Positions 54,953 through 63,567 of a stretch of 64,000 bases of DNA are shown here, one piece after another. Within the stretch, counting starts at the first letter, position 1; each line of letters starts with the position of its first letter. The notes under the pieces are model-generated. The model saw only the letters and a program-made list of their open reading frames with translations. It was not told where the DNA came from and searched no databases. The DNA comes from Nesterenkonia sp. PF2B19 (GTDB lineage Bacteria > Actinomycetota > Actinomycetes > Actinomycetales > Micrococcaceae), in NCBI RefSeq assembly GCF_001758425.2, contig NZ_MDSS02000010.1:1-64000 (forward strand), given 5' to 3'. Made by a program: the position numbers and the translations under genes.

Positions 54953-55692
54953 TTCCCCTGGGGCTGCCCGCTCGCTGCGGTCTCAGCGCGGCCCTCCGCT
55001 ACGCGCGGTCGCAGGAACCAGGTCAGCAGGATCGTGGTGAGCACACAGATTCCGGTGGCGACGAATGCCAGGCCGGGCATCAGCGGCACCAGCCCCAGCT
55101 GCACGAGGACCGCGACCGCGAAGGCGATGACCACAGGGCGCAGTCGTCGCACTGTGATGATCGCCTGTACGGCGACGGCGCCGAAGACGGCCGGCACGAC
55201 GTAGGTGCGCACCACCTCGAGCACCGTCTCCGGGGTGATGGACAGCAGCCAGGTGCCCATCAGTCCCACGAAGATCACCAGCGAGACGATGTGCACCACC
55301 GCGGCCCCGCATATCGCCATGGATGCCGCCAGGCTGCCCCGGTCGGTCCCAGGCTGAGCACCCACGTTCTGCTGGGCGACCACAGCTGAGGGGAGGAGCT
55401 TGTTGGAGATGTTGCCGATCATGAAGGCCTGATACATGGCGGCAGGGCCCAGGATCGGGTATTAGGTCACCGGCTCGACGAGCCAGATGATGAAGAACGT
55501 GCCGGCCACGGCCGCGAAGGCCGTCAGCAGGGCTGAGGCGGTGACGCCCAGGTCCGCGAAGAGGACCAGGTAGAGCGGCCCGGAGAGAGAGACCATCAGC
55601 CCGATGATCATGGTGAGGCGGCCAGCACGTGTCGTCGTCGCTGTGAACTGCGCCATCGAGCGCGGGGGATTCCCTAGGGTGGAGGTGCTCAT
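54949..55692 (-). pseudogene. Small membrane protein of the M20 operon, with an in-frame stop
   Basis: A 247-residue protein with about six hydrophobic segments. Reading in one frame from ATG 55692, it is interrupted at codon 77 by TAA (55464-55462) between WLVEPVT and YPILGPAAMYQAFMIGN; a single base change (TAC or TAT to TAA, for example) would explain it, and both sides are protein-like. It may be a sequencing error or a real null allele. Together with the 55708-56466 protein it looks like a two-subunit transporter. No named family is certain. Confidence 0.75.
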
Positions 55693-55707
55693 GGGTGTCC
55701 TTCCGTG

Positions 55708-56466
55708 TCAGCTGATGCCCAGTCCGAGGCCGGCCTGGTCTGCGACATATGCCGCCGCGAGGCCCGACAGGATGGAGAGGCCCAGCCCCCACTCCCGGAT
55801 CCAGGGCAGCGAGAGACGCGACGCCGCATAGGCGGCGAGCCCCATGGAGGCGCCCCCGACGACCAACGCGGTCGTATGCGCCGCGCTGATGCGGACCTCC
55901 GCGATCCCCAGGGAGAGGAACGCTGCGACCAGCGCCGCTCCCGGCACCACGGTCAGCACCAGCGGGTTCAACCGTGCGATCCGCTTCTCACTGCGCTGCA
56001 GGACCGGAGTGAGCAGCAGGGTGGCGAGCATCCACATGGCGCCGCCGGCGCTCATGGCGAAGAAGGCGACGGCGAACGCCGTCTGCGTGTAGCCGGGGCC
56101 GCCCAGCTCAGCCCCGGCGGCACCGGCGGCGATCGACGCTGCGCCGGTCTCATAGGCCACCGAGCCGATGAGACCGATCCTGACCAGGACACCAGGGGTG
56201 CCGAAGAGCGCGAGCAGCGAGAGGGCGACGATCACCACGGCTACGGAGGGGCCCAGTGCCGCGACCGCTCCTGACCGGAAGGAGACCCGTAGGTCGTGCC
56301 GATCCATGCCGACTCCGGGTCCGGCACGCCGGGCGGCCTTCATATAGATGGCGGTCTGGACGATGATGACCAGGAAGACGCCGAGGGCGCTGACCCACAG
56401 CAGCGGCATGTTCGCCACAGCCAGCACATCGGTCGACGTCTCAGGCGAGGCGGCGGGTGATGTCAT
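55708..56466 (-). CDS. Multi-span membrane protein resembling DUF5058
   Basis: A 252-residue protein with about seven hydrophobic segments (LLWVSALGVFLVIIVQTAIY, then AALGPSVAVVIVALSLLALF, and FAVAFFAMSAGGAMWMLATL among them). From memory it resembles the DUF5058 family, found near amidohydrolases; no function is established. The ATG at 56466 has GGAGG ten bases upstream. It is the first gene of the operon and is divergent from the tandem-Lrp regulator. A role in import of the amidohydrolase substrate is inference. Confidence 0.82.
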   Translation of the reverse strand: MTSPAASPETSTDVLAVANMPLLWVSALGVFLVIIVQTAIYMKAARRAGPGVGMDRHDLRVSFRSGAVAALGPSVAVVIVALSLLALFGTPGVLVRIGLIGSVAYETGAASIAAGAAGAELGGPGYTQTAFAVAFFAMSAGGAMWMLATLLLTPVLQRSEKRIARLNPLVLTVVPGAALVAAFLSLGIAEVRISAAHTTALVVGGASMGLAAYAASRLSLPWIREWGLGLSILSGLAAAYVADQAGLGLGIS

Positions 56467-56585
56467 GGACGAGATGCCTCCGTCGTCGAGGGGTGTTCCG
56501 CGGACGACTCCACCTTGACTGTGACGCCCGACACTTTCACCAGATTTCCGAGAAAAATCCAAAGATCCCGTCGGATGATGGACAT

Positions 56586-57584
56586 ATGACCGTTCTTGCT
56601 GAGGAAGACCTGCGATTGATCCATGCACTCCAGGTCTCCCCCCGCGCCTCCTGGACACATCTCGGGACCGTGCTCGCCCGCCATCCCTCGACGCTCGCCG
56701 CACGGTTCGAGAACCTCCGCCGGTCCGGCGCCGCCTGGGTCACGGCACACCCACGAGGCACCCCGGACGAGATGACCCTGACCCTCCACAGCGTCATCTG
56801 CGATCCGGCCTCCCGAAGGTCCGTCACCGCAGCCCTGTGCGCACTCCCCGAGGTCTACTCGGTGGAGGAGTCCCCCAGCGGACGGGACCTGCTGCTCACC
56901 GTGATCGTCCCCCACCCCGGCGACCTGCGAGAACGGGTATTCCCCCTCTTCGACGCCATACCAGGCCTGCTCCGCTGGCAGACGTTCCACTGCACCGCAC
57001 TGCACAGGGGTGCGGACGACTGGGACCTCGGGGCCCTTTCCCCTGACCAGATCCGTCAGCTGAGGGCACGACCCGCCCATCCGCAGACCCCCCGCTCCCT
57101 GCGCTCCTTCGGGCCGATCGTCCGGATCCTCGCCGAGGACGGGAGAGCCTCGTCCCGGACCGTCGCCGCACGGACCGGCCTCGCACCCACCACCGCACGC
57201 CGTCGCCTGCACCAGGTGCTGGCCAGCGGGCGAGTCTCCCTGCGCTGCGACGTCGCCCAGGGACTGCTGGGCTACCCTCTCGTCTGCCAATGGTTCGCGC
57301 GCCTCCCGACGACGCTGCACCCCCGAGCCGCTGCGCTGCTTGCCCAGATGGGAGCCCCGCGGCTGTGCACCTCCACGACAGGCACGACGAACTTCCTGTT
57401 CATGATGTGGCTTCGATCAGCCGCGGAGATCACCGAGATCGAACAGCAGATCGAGGAAGCCCTGCCGAGCCTGCAGCTGGCAGAGAGCGTCGTGCTGACC
57501 CACATCCCCAAGCGCGTCGGCTGGGCCCTCGACGAGCAGGGTCGTGCCGGACAGCTGCTCACCAAGCCGGCGGACTACTGGTGA
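56586..57584 (+). CDS. Tandem Lrp/AsnC family transcriptional regulator
   Basis: A 332-residue regulator in which the Lrp unit appears twice. Residues about 5-60 form a first winged helix (EEDLRLIHALQVSPRASWTH) followed by a RAM-like domain (ALPEVYSVEESPSGRDLLLT). A second winged helix starts at about residue 175 (GPIVRILAEDGRASSRTVAA, TGLAPTTARRRLHQVL), followed by a second RAM domain to residue 332. Normal Lrp proteins have one copy of about 150 residues. The ATG at 56586 is divergent from the DUF5058-like gene, so it probably controls the M20 operon in response to an amino acid. Confidence 0.88.
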   Translation: MTVLAEEDLRLIHALQVSPRASWTHLGTVLARHPSTLAARFENLRRSGAAWVTAHPRGTPDEMTLTLHSVICDPASRRSVTAALCALPEVYSVEESPSGRDLLLTVIVPHPGDLRERVFPLFDAIPGLLRWQTFHCTALHRGADDWDLGALSPDQIRQLRARPAHPQTPRSLRSFGPIVRILAEDGRASSRTVAARTGLAPTTARRRLHQVLASGRVSLRCDVAQGLLGYPLVCQWFARLPTTLHPRAAALLAQMGAPRLCTSTTGTTNFLFMMWLRSAAEITEIEQQIEEALPSLQLAESVVLTHIPKRVGWALDEQGRAGQLLTKPADYW

Positions 57585-57653
57585 GCTGCAGCGGAGCCAG
57601 AATCCCCCATGACTCGCGAGTCGCCCCAGGCCACACACGCCTCAGCAGCCTCC

Positions 57654-57700
57654 TTGACGTGGCGAGCGTCACTCTCCATAATTGGCGCAACTGAGTTGTG
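57654..57700 (+). promoter_or_regulatory. Creatinase promoter with overlapping IclR-type operator
   Basis: TTGACG (57654-57659), 17 bp spacing, CATAAT (57677-57682) form a near-consensus sigma-70 promoter. CGCAAC-TGA-GTTGTG (57686-57700) follows the -10 box immediately and matches the perfect repeat at 60016-60030 except one base. The overlap with the start region suggests repression. Confidence 0.7.
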
Positions 57701-57771
57701 TTGAATGCAACTCAGCGATTCAGACACCGCGCTCTCCACATATGGGCGCCCGACGACGGCGAGGCACACCG

Positions 57772-59016
57772 ATGACGACCACCACTGACACTGTCTCCGA
57801 CCTGGAGCGCCTGAAGACGCTGCACAACGGCGAGAAGCAGCCGCTGACGTTCTCCGCCGAAGAGTTCGAGCGCCGCCTGTCGGGCCTTCGGCGCATCATG
57901 AGCGAACAGGGCCTCGACGCCGCGATCCTGACCAGCTACCACGGCATCAAGTACTACTCCGACTTCCTCTACACCACCTTCGGCCGCAACTACGCACTGG
58001 TCGTCACGCAGGACGATTCAGTCACCGTCACCGCCAACATCGATGCCGGCATGCCGTGGCGGACCAGCCACGCCGACAACATCGTCTACACCGACTGGAA
58101 ACGTGACAACTTCTACTACGGCCTGCAGCAGGCCGTGGCCCGCGCCGGCGTCCCCGCCTCACGAATCGGCGTCGAGGACGACTCCCTGCCGGTGATGACA
58201 CGACGCAGCATCCAGGACGCCTTCCCGGATGCCGAGCTCCTCGACGTCTCGCAGGCCGCCATGCGCCAGAGGATGATCAAGTCGGACGAGGAGATCGAGG
58301 TCATCCGACATGGCGCCCGCATTGCGGATCTCGGAGGTGAGGCGATCAAGGCCGCCATCCGCGAGGGCATCATGGAATATGAGGTCGCCCTCATCGGCAC
58401 CGAGGCGATGACCCACGAGATCGCCAGAACCTTCCCCCACCGCGAAGTGCGGGACACCTGGGTCTGGTTCCAGTCCGGCATCAACACCGACGGCGCCCAC
58501 AACTGGGCGACCACCCGCCGGCTGCAGCACGGCGACATCCTGTCGCTGAACTGCTTCCCCATGACCTCGGGCTACTACACCGCTCTGGAGCGCACACTGT
58601 TCCTCGGCGAGCCGGACGAGACGAGCCTGCACCTGTGGAACGTCAACGTCGAGGTGCATCGGCGCGGCCTCGAGCTGATCAGGCCCGGGGCGGTCTGCAA
58701 GGACATTGCGGCAGAGCTCAACGAGATCTACGTGAGCCACGGACTCCTCCCCCGGCGCACCTTCGGATACGGCCACTCGTTCGGGGTGCTCTCCCACTAC
58801 TACGGCCGCGAGGCCGGCCTGGAGCTGCGCGAGGACATCGACACCGTCCTCGAACCAGGCATGGTGGTCTCCATGGAGCCCATGATCACGATCCCCGAGG
58901 GCGAGCCCGGCGCGGGAGGATACCGCGAACACGATATCCTCGTCGTCCAGGAGGACGGAGCTGAGAACATCACCGGATTCGGCTTCGGACCGGAGCACAA
59001 CATCATCCTCGCCTGA
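57772..59016 (+). CDS. Creatinase (creatine amidinohydrolase)
   Basis: A 414-residue pita-bread enzyme that hydrolyses creatine to sarcosine and urea. SGINTDGAHNWATT contains His243, at the place of the catalytic His of Pseudomonas creatinase; FGYGHSFGVLSHYYGREAG, MVVSMEPMITIPEGEPGAGG and ENITGFGFGPEHNII match creatinases closely as recalled, not metal-dependent M24 peptidases. The ATG at 57772 is preferred over 57742 since homology starts there. The nearby sarcosine oxidase and purU genes and the IclR and transporter genes support the assignment. Confidence 0.93.
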   Translation: MTTTTDTVSDLERLKTLHNGEKQPLTFSAEEFERRLSGLRRIMSEQGLDAAILTSYHGIKYYSDFLYTTFGRNYALVVTQDDSVTVTANIDAGMPWRTSHADNIVYTDWKRDNFYYGLQQAVARAGVPASRIGVEDDSLPVMTRRSIQDAFPDAELLDVSQAAMRQRMIKSDEEIEVIRHGARIADLGGEAIKAAIREGIMEYEVALIGTEAMTHEIARTFPHREVRDTWVWFQSGINTDGAHNWATTRRLQHGDILSLNCFPMTSGYYTALERTLFLGEPDETSLHLWNVNVEVHRRGLELIRPGAVCKDIAAELNEIYVSHGLLPRRTFGYGHSFGVLSHYYGREAGLELREDIDTVLEPGMVVSMEPMITIPEGEPGAGGYREHDILVVQEDGAENITGFGFGPEHNIILA

Positions 59017-59029
59017 GGCTCCTCATCGC

Positions 59030-59065
59030 ACGGTGGGGTCGACGCCGGAGCGTCGGCCCCACCGT
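59030..59065 (+). terminator. Hairpin terminator after the creatinase gene
   Basis: ACGGTGGGGTCGACGC (59030-59045) pairs with GCGTCGGCCCCACCGT (59050-59065) around CGGA, a 16-bp stem with one G-U pair. It lies 13 bp after the stop and before the IclR gene. Confidence 0.8.
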
Positions 59066-59096
59066 GGCCACGGGCTGGAGAACAGGAGCCCCCGAC

Positions 59097-59885
59097 ATGG
59101 CAGACCGCGAGACCAGGCGACAGCCGGGCCGTGAGCCCTCGGTGATCGTCAACGTCATCGAGGTGCTCCGCTGCTTCACCGTCGACGAGCCGCAGCAGAG
59201 CGTCACCGGGATCTCCTCCCAGGTCGGCCTCCACAAGTCGACCGTCTCGCGCATCCTGGCCACGCTCGAGGATGAGCGCATCGTGGAGCGCGACGAACCC
59301 TCCCGCCGCTACCAGCTCGGCCTGGGCCTGATCGCCGTCGCCGGACCGCTGCTGGCCAATCTGGACGTGCGTCGCGTCTCCCTCGACGAGCTCCAGGATC
59401 TCGCTGCGGAGACCGCCGAGACCGCGGCGCTGACCATCTGGGACGGCGAATCCTCTGTGACGGTTGAGCAGGTGGCGAGCCGGCTTCAGGTCAAACACAC
59501 CTCCGAGCTGGGCAGCCGATACTCGACCGGCCTGAGCGCCAGCGTGCAGGTGCTCCTCGCCCATCGCCCTCCGGGAGAGGCCCAGCGCCTCCTGGACACC
59601 GGGAGGGTGACGATCCCGCCGTCCCTGTCCACGGAGCAGCACCTCGACCTGCTCGCCCAGGTCCGCCGCCAGGGCTTCGCGGTCAACCACGCCCAGACGT
59701 CCGCCGATGAGGCCGGAGTCGCCGCCCCCGTGCGGGACCACCGCGGGGAGGTCGTCGCCGCCATGATGATCGCAGCCCCCGCCTTCCGCGTCCCAGAGAC
59801 GCGCATCCCGGAGCTGGTGCAGCTGTGTCGCCACTCTGCCGACCGGGTCAGTCGGCGCCTGGGCGCCGCACCCCAGCCCTCCTGA
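59097..59885 (+). CDS. IclR family transcriptional regulator
   Basis: A 262-residue regulator. Residues about 15-75 form the winged helix (VTGISSQVGLHKSTVSRILA), followed by the IclR effector domain (ELGSRYSTGLSASVQVLLAH, GEVVAAMMIAAPAFR). The ATG at 59097 follows AGGAG. It lies between the creatinase gene and the MHS transporter, both of which have a CGCAAC-N3-GTTGCG-type inverted repeat in front of them, so it is the likely repressor of creatine use. The inducer may be creatine or a breakdown product. Confidence 0.93.
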   Translation: MADRETRRQPGREPSVIVNVIEVLRCFTVDEPQQSVTGISSQVGLHKSTVSRILATLEDERIVERDEPSRRYQLGLGLIAVAGPLLANLDVRRVSLDELQDLAAETAETAALTIWDGESSVTVEQVASRLQVKHTSELGSRYSTGLSASVQVLLAHRPPGEAQRLLDTGRVTIPPSLSTEQHLDLLAQVRRQGFAVNHAQTSADEAGVAAPVRDHRGEVVAAMMIAAPAFRVPETRIPELVQLCRHSADRVSRRLGAAPQPS

Positions 59886-59983
59886 CCGCGACACCCCTTC
59901 GGCACACCTCCTGCTGCGATCCGCGCCCCGGTTCGGCGCGGCATGCCCGCACGCGCCCCCCCCCACTGAACTGTGCCGAACCG

Positions 59984-60030
59984 TTGACGACATGTGACAC
60001 CGCTCATACTCTTAACGCAACCGAGTTGCG
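59984..60030 (+). promoter_or_regulatory. MHS transporter promoter region with IclR-type operator
   Basis: TTGACG (59984-59989) is followed after 15-17 bp by CATACT/TACTCT, and CGCAAC-CGA-GTTGCG (60016-60030), a perfect 6-3-6 inverted repeat, follows directly. The layout copies that of the creatinase promoter. Confidence 0.65.
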
Positions 60031-60060
60031 TTCATCGCAACCTTTGAGCGGAGGTATCGC

Positions 60061-61434
60061 ATGTCCCCTCAGCCCGACTCCCCTATCCGGCACACCCAGC
60101 CACCGGCTCTCGACCGAACCGACACCCACCAGACCACCCCAACACCGAACACGGCGGGACTGACTCCCGTCGACCCGCTCACTCGACGCAAAGTGGTCGC
60201 CGCCACCTTCATCGGCAACTTCGTCGAATGGTTCGACTACGCCGTCTACGGCTACCTCGCCGGAAGCATCGCCATCGCGTTCTTTCCGGAGAGCGATCCG
60301 ACGACTCAGCTGCTGGGCGCGTGGGCCGTCTTCGCCGTCTCGTTCCTGGTCCGACCCCTCGGCGGGTTCTTCTGGGGGTGGCTCGGGGACCGTTGGGGCC
60401 GCAAGACGGCCCTGTCCTGGTCGATCCTGGTCATGTCGGTCGCAACCTTCTGCATCGGACTTCTCCCCACCTACCCGACAGCCGGAATCCTCGCACCGCT
60501 GATGCTCCTGCTGGTCCGTGTGGTGCAAGGGTTCTCTGCTGCCGGGGAATACGCCGGCGCCTCGGCCTTCCTCGTCGAGTACGCACCCAAGGGCCAGCGA
60601 GGCAGATACGCGGCCGTCGTGCCGGCCTCGACGTCGGCCGGCCTGCTCTTCGGCCTGCTCTTCGTCACCGGGCTCACCGCGGCTCTCGGATCGGACGCGG
60701 TGAATGAGTGGGCGTGGCGCATCCCGTTCCTCCTGGCCGCACCCCTGGGACTGATCGGCCATTACATCCGCACCCGGCTGGAGGACACCCCGCAGTTCAC
60801 GGCGCTCCAGCAGCAGGATGACGTCATCACGGCGCCCTGGCGCGACCTCTTCGTCCAGCACTGGCGCCTGCTGCTGCGTGCCCTGGGTGCCGCGCTGCTC
60901 AATGCGGTCGCCTTCTACATCCTGCTCAGCTACATGCCCAACTATCTGGAGTCCCAGCTTGACCTCTCAGTGACCCAGGCCAACACTATGACGGCGACCT
61001 CACTTGTCACCTATATCGGGTTCATCCTCATCACCGGATCGCTCTCAGACCGAGTAGGCCGGCGCAAAGTGCTGCTCTCGGCGTCCGTGGCCATGTTCGT
61101 ACTGGCCGTACCGGCCTTCATGCTGCTGAAGCACGGATTCCTCCTCGGCGTGCTGGTCCTCGTCATCATGGGCGGAACGCTCGCACTGAACGACGGCGTC
61201 CTGCCGAGCTTCCTCTCCGAACAGTTCCCCACACGGATCCGCTACACCGGCTTCGCAGTCTCGTTCAACTCGGCCAACGCCTTCTTCGGCGGCACCGCCG
61301 CATTCGTGGCCACGCTGCTGATCTCCGTGACCGGATCCGCGCTGGCCCCTGGCTGGATGCTGATGGCTGCAGCGTCGATCGCCTTCGTGGCGGTCCTGCT
61401 CTCCCGGGAGACGGCGCAGGAGGAGCTGCGCTGA
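60061..61434 (+). CDS. MHS family MFS transporter (putative creatine/metabolite:H+ symporter)
   Basis: A 457-residue, 12-span transporter. GNFVEWFDYAVYGYLAGSIA is the MHS hallmark of span 1, FWGWLGDRWGRKTALSWS motif A and VVQGFSAAGEYAGASAFLVE the span 4-5 region. MHS members carry betaine, proline, citrate or similar compounds. The Thr/Pro-rich N-terminus (about 40 residues) is hydrophilic. The shared operator with creatinase makes creatine, or a related guanidino or betaine compound, the best guess for the substrate. Confidence 0.9.
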   Translation: MSPQPDSPIRHTQPPALDRTDTHQTTPTPNTAGLTPVDPLTRRKVVAATFIGNFVEWFDYAVYGYLAGSIAIAFFPESDPTTQLLGAWAVFAVSFLVRPLGGFFWGWLGDRWGRKTALSWSILVMSVATFCIGLLPTYPTAGILAPLMLLLVRVVQGFSAAGEYAGASAFLVEYAPKGQRGRYAAVVPASTSAGLLFGLLFVTGLTAALGSDAVNEWAWRIPFLLAAPLGLIGHYIRTRLEDTPQFTALQQQDDVITAPWRDLFVQHWRLLLRALGAALLNAVAFYILLSYMPNYLESQLDLSVTQANTMTATSLVTYIGFILITGSLSDRVGRRKVLLSASVAMFVLAVPAFMLLKHGFLLGVLVLVIMGGTLALNDGVLPSFLSEQFPTRIRYTGFAVSFNSANAFFGGTAAFVATLLISVTGSALAPGWMLMAAASIAFVAVLLSRETAQEELR

Positions 61435-61804
61435 ACGGCAGGGAGGCGCGCACGACGGGCGTGAGCCTCGTTCTGACGGCGCTGTGCGGGAGTCACGTCT
61501 GCCCGGACGGCACAGGCGTGCTGGGACAGCGTGGTGTGACCGGGAAACCGGAGCTCCAGAGCCGGATCGGGCCGGACTCGGAGCAGAGACGGGAGTGTTC
61601 AGTTCTCACCCGTCGTCGACGATCTGCGCCTCATGGGCGTGTCAGCGTCTGCGCAGAGCAGCTCGTCGATGACCTTCGGCGACAGCACGTGGATCAGGGC
61701 CCGGGGAGGCTGCGGGACAGCAGCGGTCGGCCGCCTGGGCCCACCACCACTCTCTGAGGGCCCGGTGACCGCGATGCGTCGCGGCGCACGATCGTCCTGC
61801 GCCC
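61435..61804. other. 370-bp intergenic region, no clear gene
   Basis: The stretch separates the convergent MHS transporter and purU genes. A minus-strand frame (61599-61808, ending DELLCADADTP-type sequence) is too short and unconserved-looking to call. A TCGTCCTGCG/CGCAGGACGA hairpin (61792-61818) overlaps the purU stop and may terminate that operon. Confidence 0.4.
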
Positions 61805-62707
61805 TCACCGCAGGACGACCGTGCGCATCCCGTTGAGGAAGACCCGCCCCTCACAGTGCCACCGGACGGCGTTGGACAACGCCTTCGACTCGGTGTCTCG
61901 TCCGGCGGCGACCAGATCCTGCGGCATATAGGTGTGATCGACATCGACCACCTGCTGGGCGATGATCGGACCTTCGTCCAGCTCCTCGTTGACATAGTGG
62001 GCGGTCGCGCCCACGGTCTTCACTCCCCGGTCGAAGGCCTGGTGATACGGTCGGGCGCCTTTGAAGGAGGGCAGGAAAGAGTGATGGATGTTGATCGCCT
62101 TCCCCGAGAGCGTCCTCGTGAGATCATCCGAGAGGATCTGCATGTACCGCGCCAAGACGACCAGCTCCACGTCGAACCGGCCTACCAGGTCCAGCAGCTC
62201 CTGCTCGGCGGCCTGCTTCGTCTCGGGGGTGACCGGCACGTGGAAGTACGGGATCCCATGCCACTCCACGAGCTGTCGATGATCCTCGTGGTTCGACACC
62301 ACGGCGGCGATCTCGATCGGCAGCTCACCCGCCCGCGACCGGTTGAGCAGGTCGTTGAGGCAGTGGCTGAATCGGGACACCATGATCAGCACGCGCCGCG
62401 GCTCCCCGTGGCGGAAGAGCTCCCACCGGGCGTCCAGCTCGTCGGCCAGCTCGGCGAGCTCCTCGCGCATCCCCGCGCCGCCGACCTCGGCGCCCCCAGG
62501 TCCGCTCAGCCTGACCTGGACGCGGAGGAAGAATCGGCCGGTGTGCTGGTCGTCGAACTGCCTGAGCTCCACGATGTCGCCCCCATGCCGCAGCAGCACC
62601 CCGCTCACAGCATGGACCAGGCCCGGTCTGTCCGGACAGTCCATGCTGAGCACATGGTCCTGCGACTGGTCTGCCGATCCACGGTCAGGCCCGATCATGA
62701 CTGCCAT
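61805..62707 (-). CDS. purU: Formyltetrahydrofolate deformylase
   Basis: A 300-residue enzyme that hydrolyses 10-formyl-THF to THF and formate. An ACT-like domain (DRPGLVHAVSGVLLRHGGDI) precedes the formyltransferase fold with INIHHSFLPSFKGARPYHQA (catalytic His) and YVNEELDEGPIIAQQVVDVD (catalytic Asp). The ATG at 62707 has AGGAGG six bases upstream. It is the last gene after soxA and soxG, an order seen in other sarcosine operons, where it removes the one-carbon units formed by sarcosine oxidation. Confidence 0.94.
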   Translation of the reverse strand: MAVMIGPDRGSADQSQDHVLSMDCPDRPGLVHAVSGVLLRHGGDIVELRQFDDQHTGRFFLRVQVRLSGPGGAEVGGAGMREELAELADELDARWELFRHGEPRRVLIMVSRFSHCLNDLLNRSRAGELPIEIAAVVSNHEDHRQLVEWHGIPYFHVPVTPETKQAAEQELLDLVGRFDVELVVLARYMQILSDDLTRTLSGKAINIHHSFLPSFKGARPYHQAFDRGVKTVGATAHYVNEELDEGPIIAQQVVDVDHTYMPQDLVAAGRDTESKALSNAVRWHCEGRVFLNGMRTVVLR

Positions 62708-62881
62708 GACATCCTCCTGAAGTGATGGTGGAGGCCGACCTGCACTGACGTCGGCCATGAGACCCCCTGTTGAGGTCCGTCGGTTCTTCGATCCTCCGCC
62801 CGCGTCCGTCGAGCGCGTCCGCCAGGGACGCACACCGGACCCTCGCACACAGCAGAGGGTCCGATGCGCGTCATCCCAACG

Positions 62882-63567
62882 TCAGAGGAATCCCGGTGCC
62901 CCCGGGAGCTCCGGCTGGGCGAACTCCGCCATGCGTCGATCAGCCACCGGACGGTGTAGTCCGCGAAGGAGGCCCGCGGCAGGATCCGCCACGTGGTCTC
63001 CGCGCTGCGCACCAGGACCACCGGGACGGTCCCGAGCAGCGTGGAGACCCCGCTCCCGACCGGGAACGCCCTCGGATGGAGATCCACCGCGCAGCCCTTC
63101 TCCAGGACCGCACGTGCCTCGACGCCGGCCAGTTCGAGCACCGCACGGTTGGCGGAGAGGTCGAGCAGCTGGCCCGGCAGTCCCTCCAGGCAGCCGGCCA
63201 GCTCCTCAGCTTCGCCGGGGAGCTGCTCCCGGGAGACGTCGATGACGAGGAACTCATCCGGGCCGAGCCAGACCGCGTGCAGGCCGTTCAGATCGCCGCT
63301 GGTGCCCCGGTGATGCTGAGGGAGCGTCAGCCCGACACGCTGCTCGACCGCCTGTGCGGACGGCGTGCCGGGCCTCACCCGCACCCCCAGTTGCACCGGG
63401 AAGGCGATCTCGCGGAGCCGCACCTCCCGCCGGCCCGAGACTCCGGCATCGTGCATGGCCTCCTCGAGGTGGGCCACCGGTGAACGTCGCCGCGGGCCCT
63501 GCGGACCTCCCTGATGCGGACCGGTCCGCGCCGTCTCTGCTGTCATCGTCACGGTGTGGTCACCCAT
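62882..63567 (-). pseudogene. soxG: Sarcosine oxidase gamma subunit, frameshifted at the C-terminus
   Basis: The small subunit of heterotetrameric sarcosine oxidase, with a GcvT-like fold. LREIAFPVQLGVRVRPGTPS and WLGPDEFLVIDV and LLDLSANRAVLELAG are characteristic. After FADYTVRWLIDA the frame is off: adding one base at about 62933 gives MAEFAQPELPGAPGFL and a stop at 62882 (228 residues); as written the frame continues through purU. The ATG at 63567 overlaps the soxA stop by eight bases. Sequencing error likely. Confidence 0.88.

Noticed and set aside
61599-61808. 69-residue minus-strand frame between the MHS transporter and purU
   Set aside because: It overlaps the purU stop and has no ribosome site or recognisable family, so it is left as intergenic sequence.
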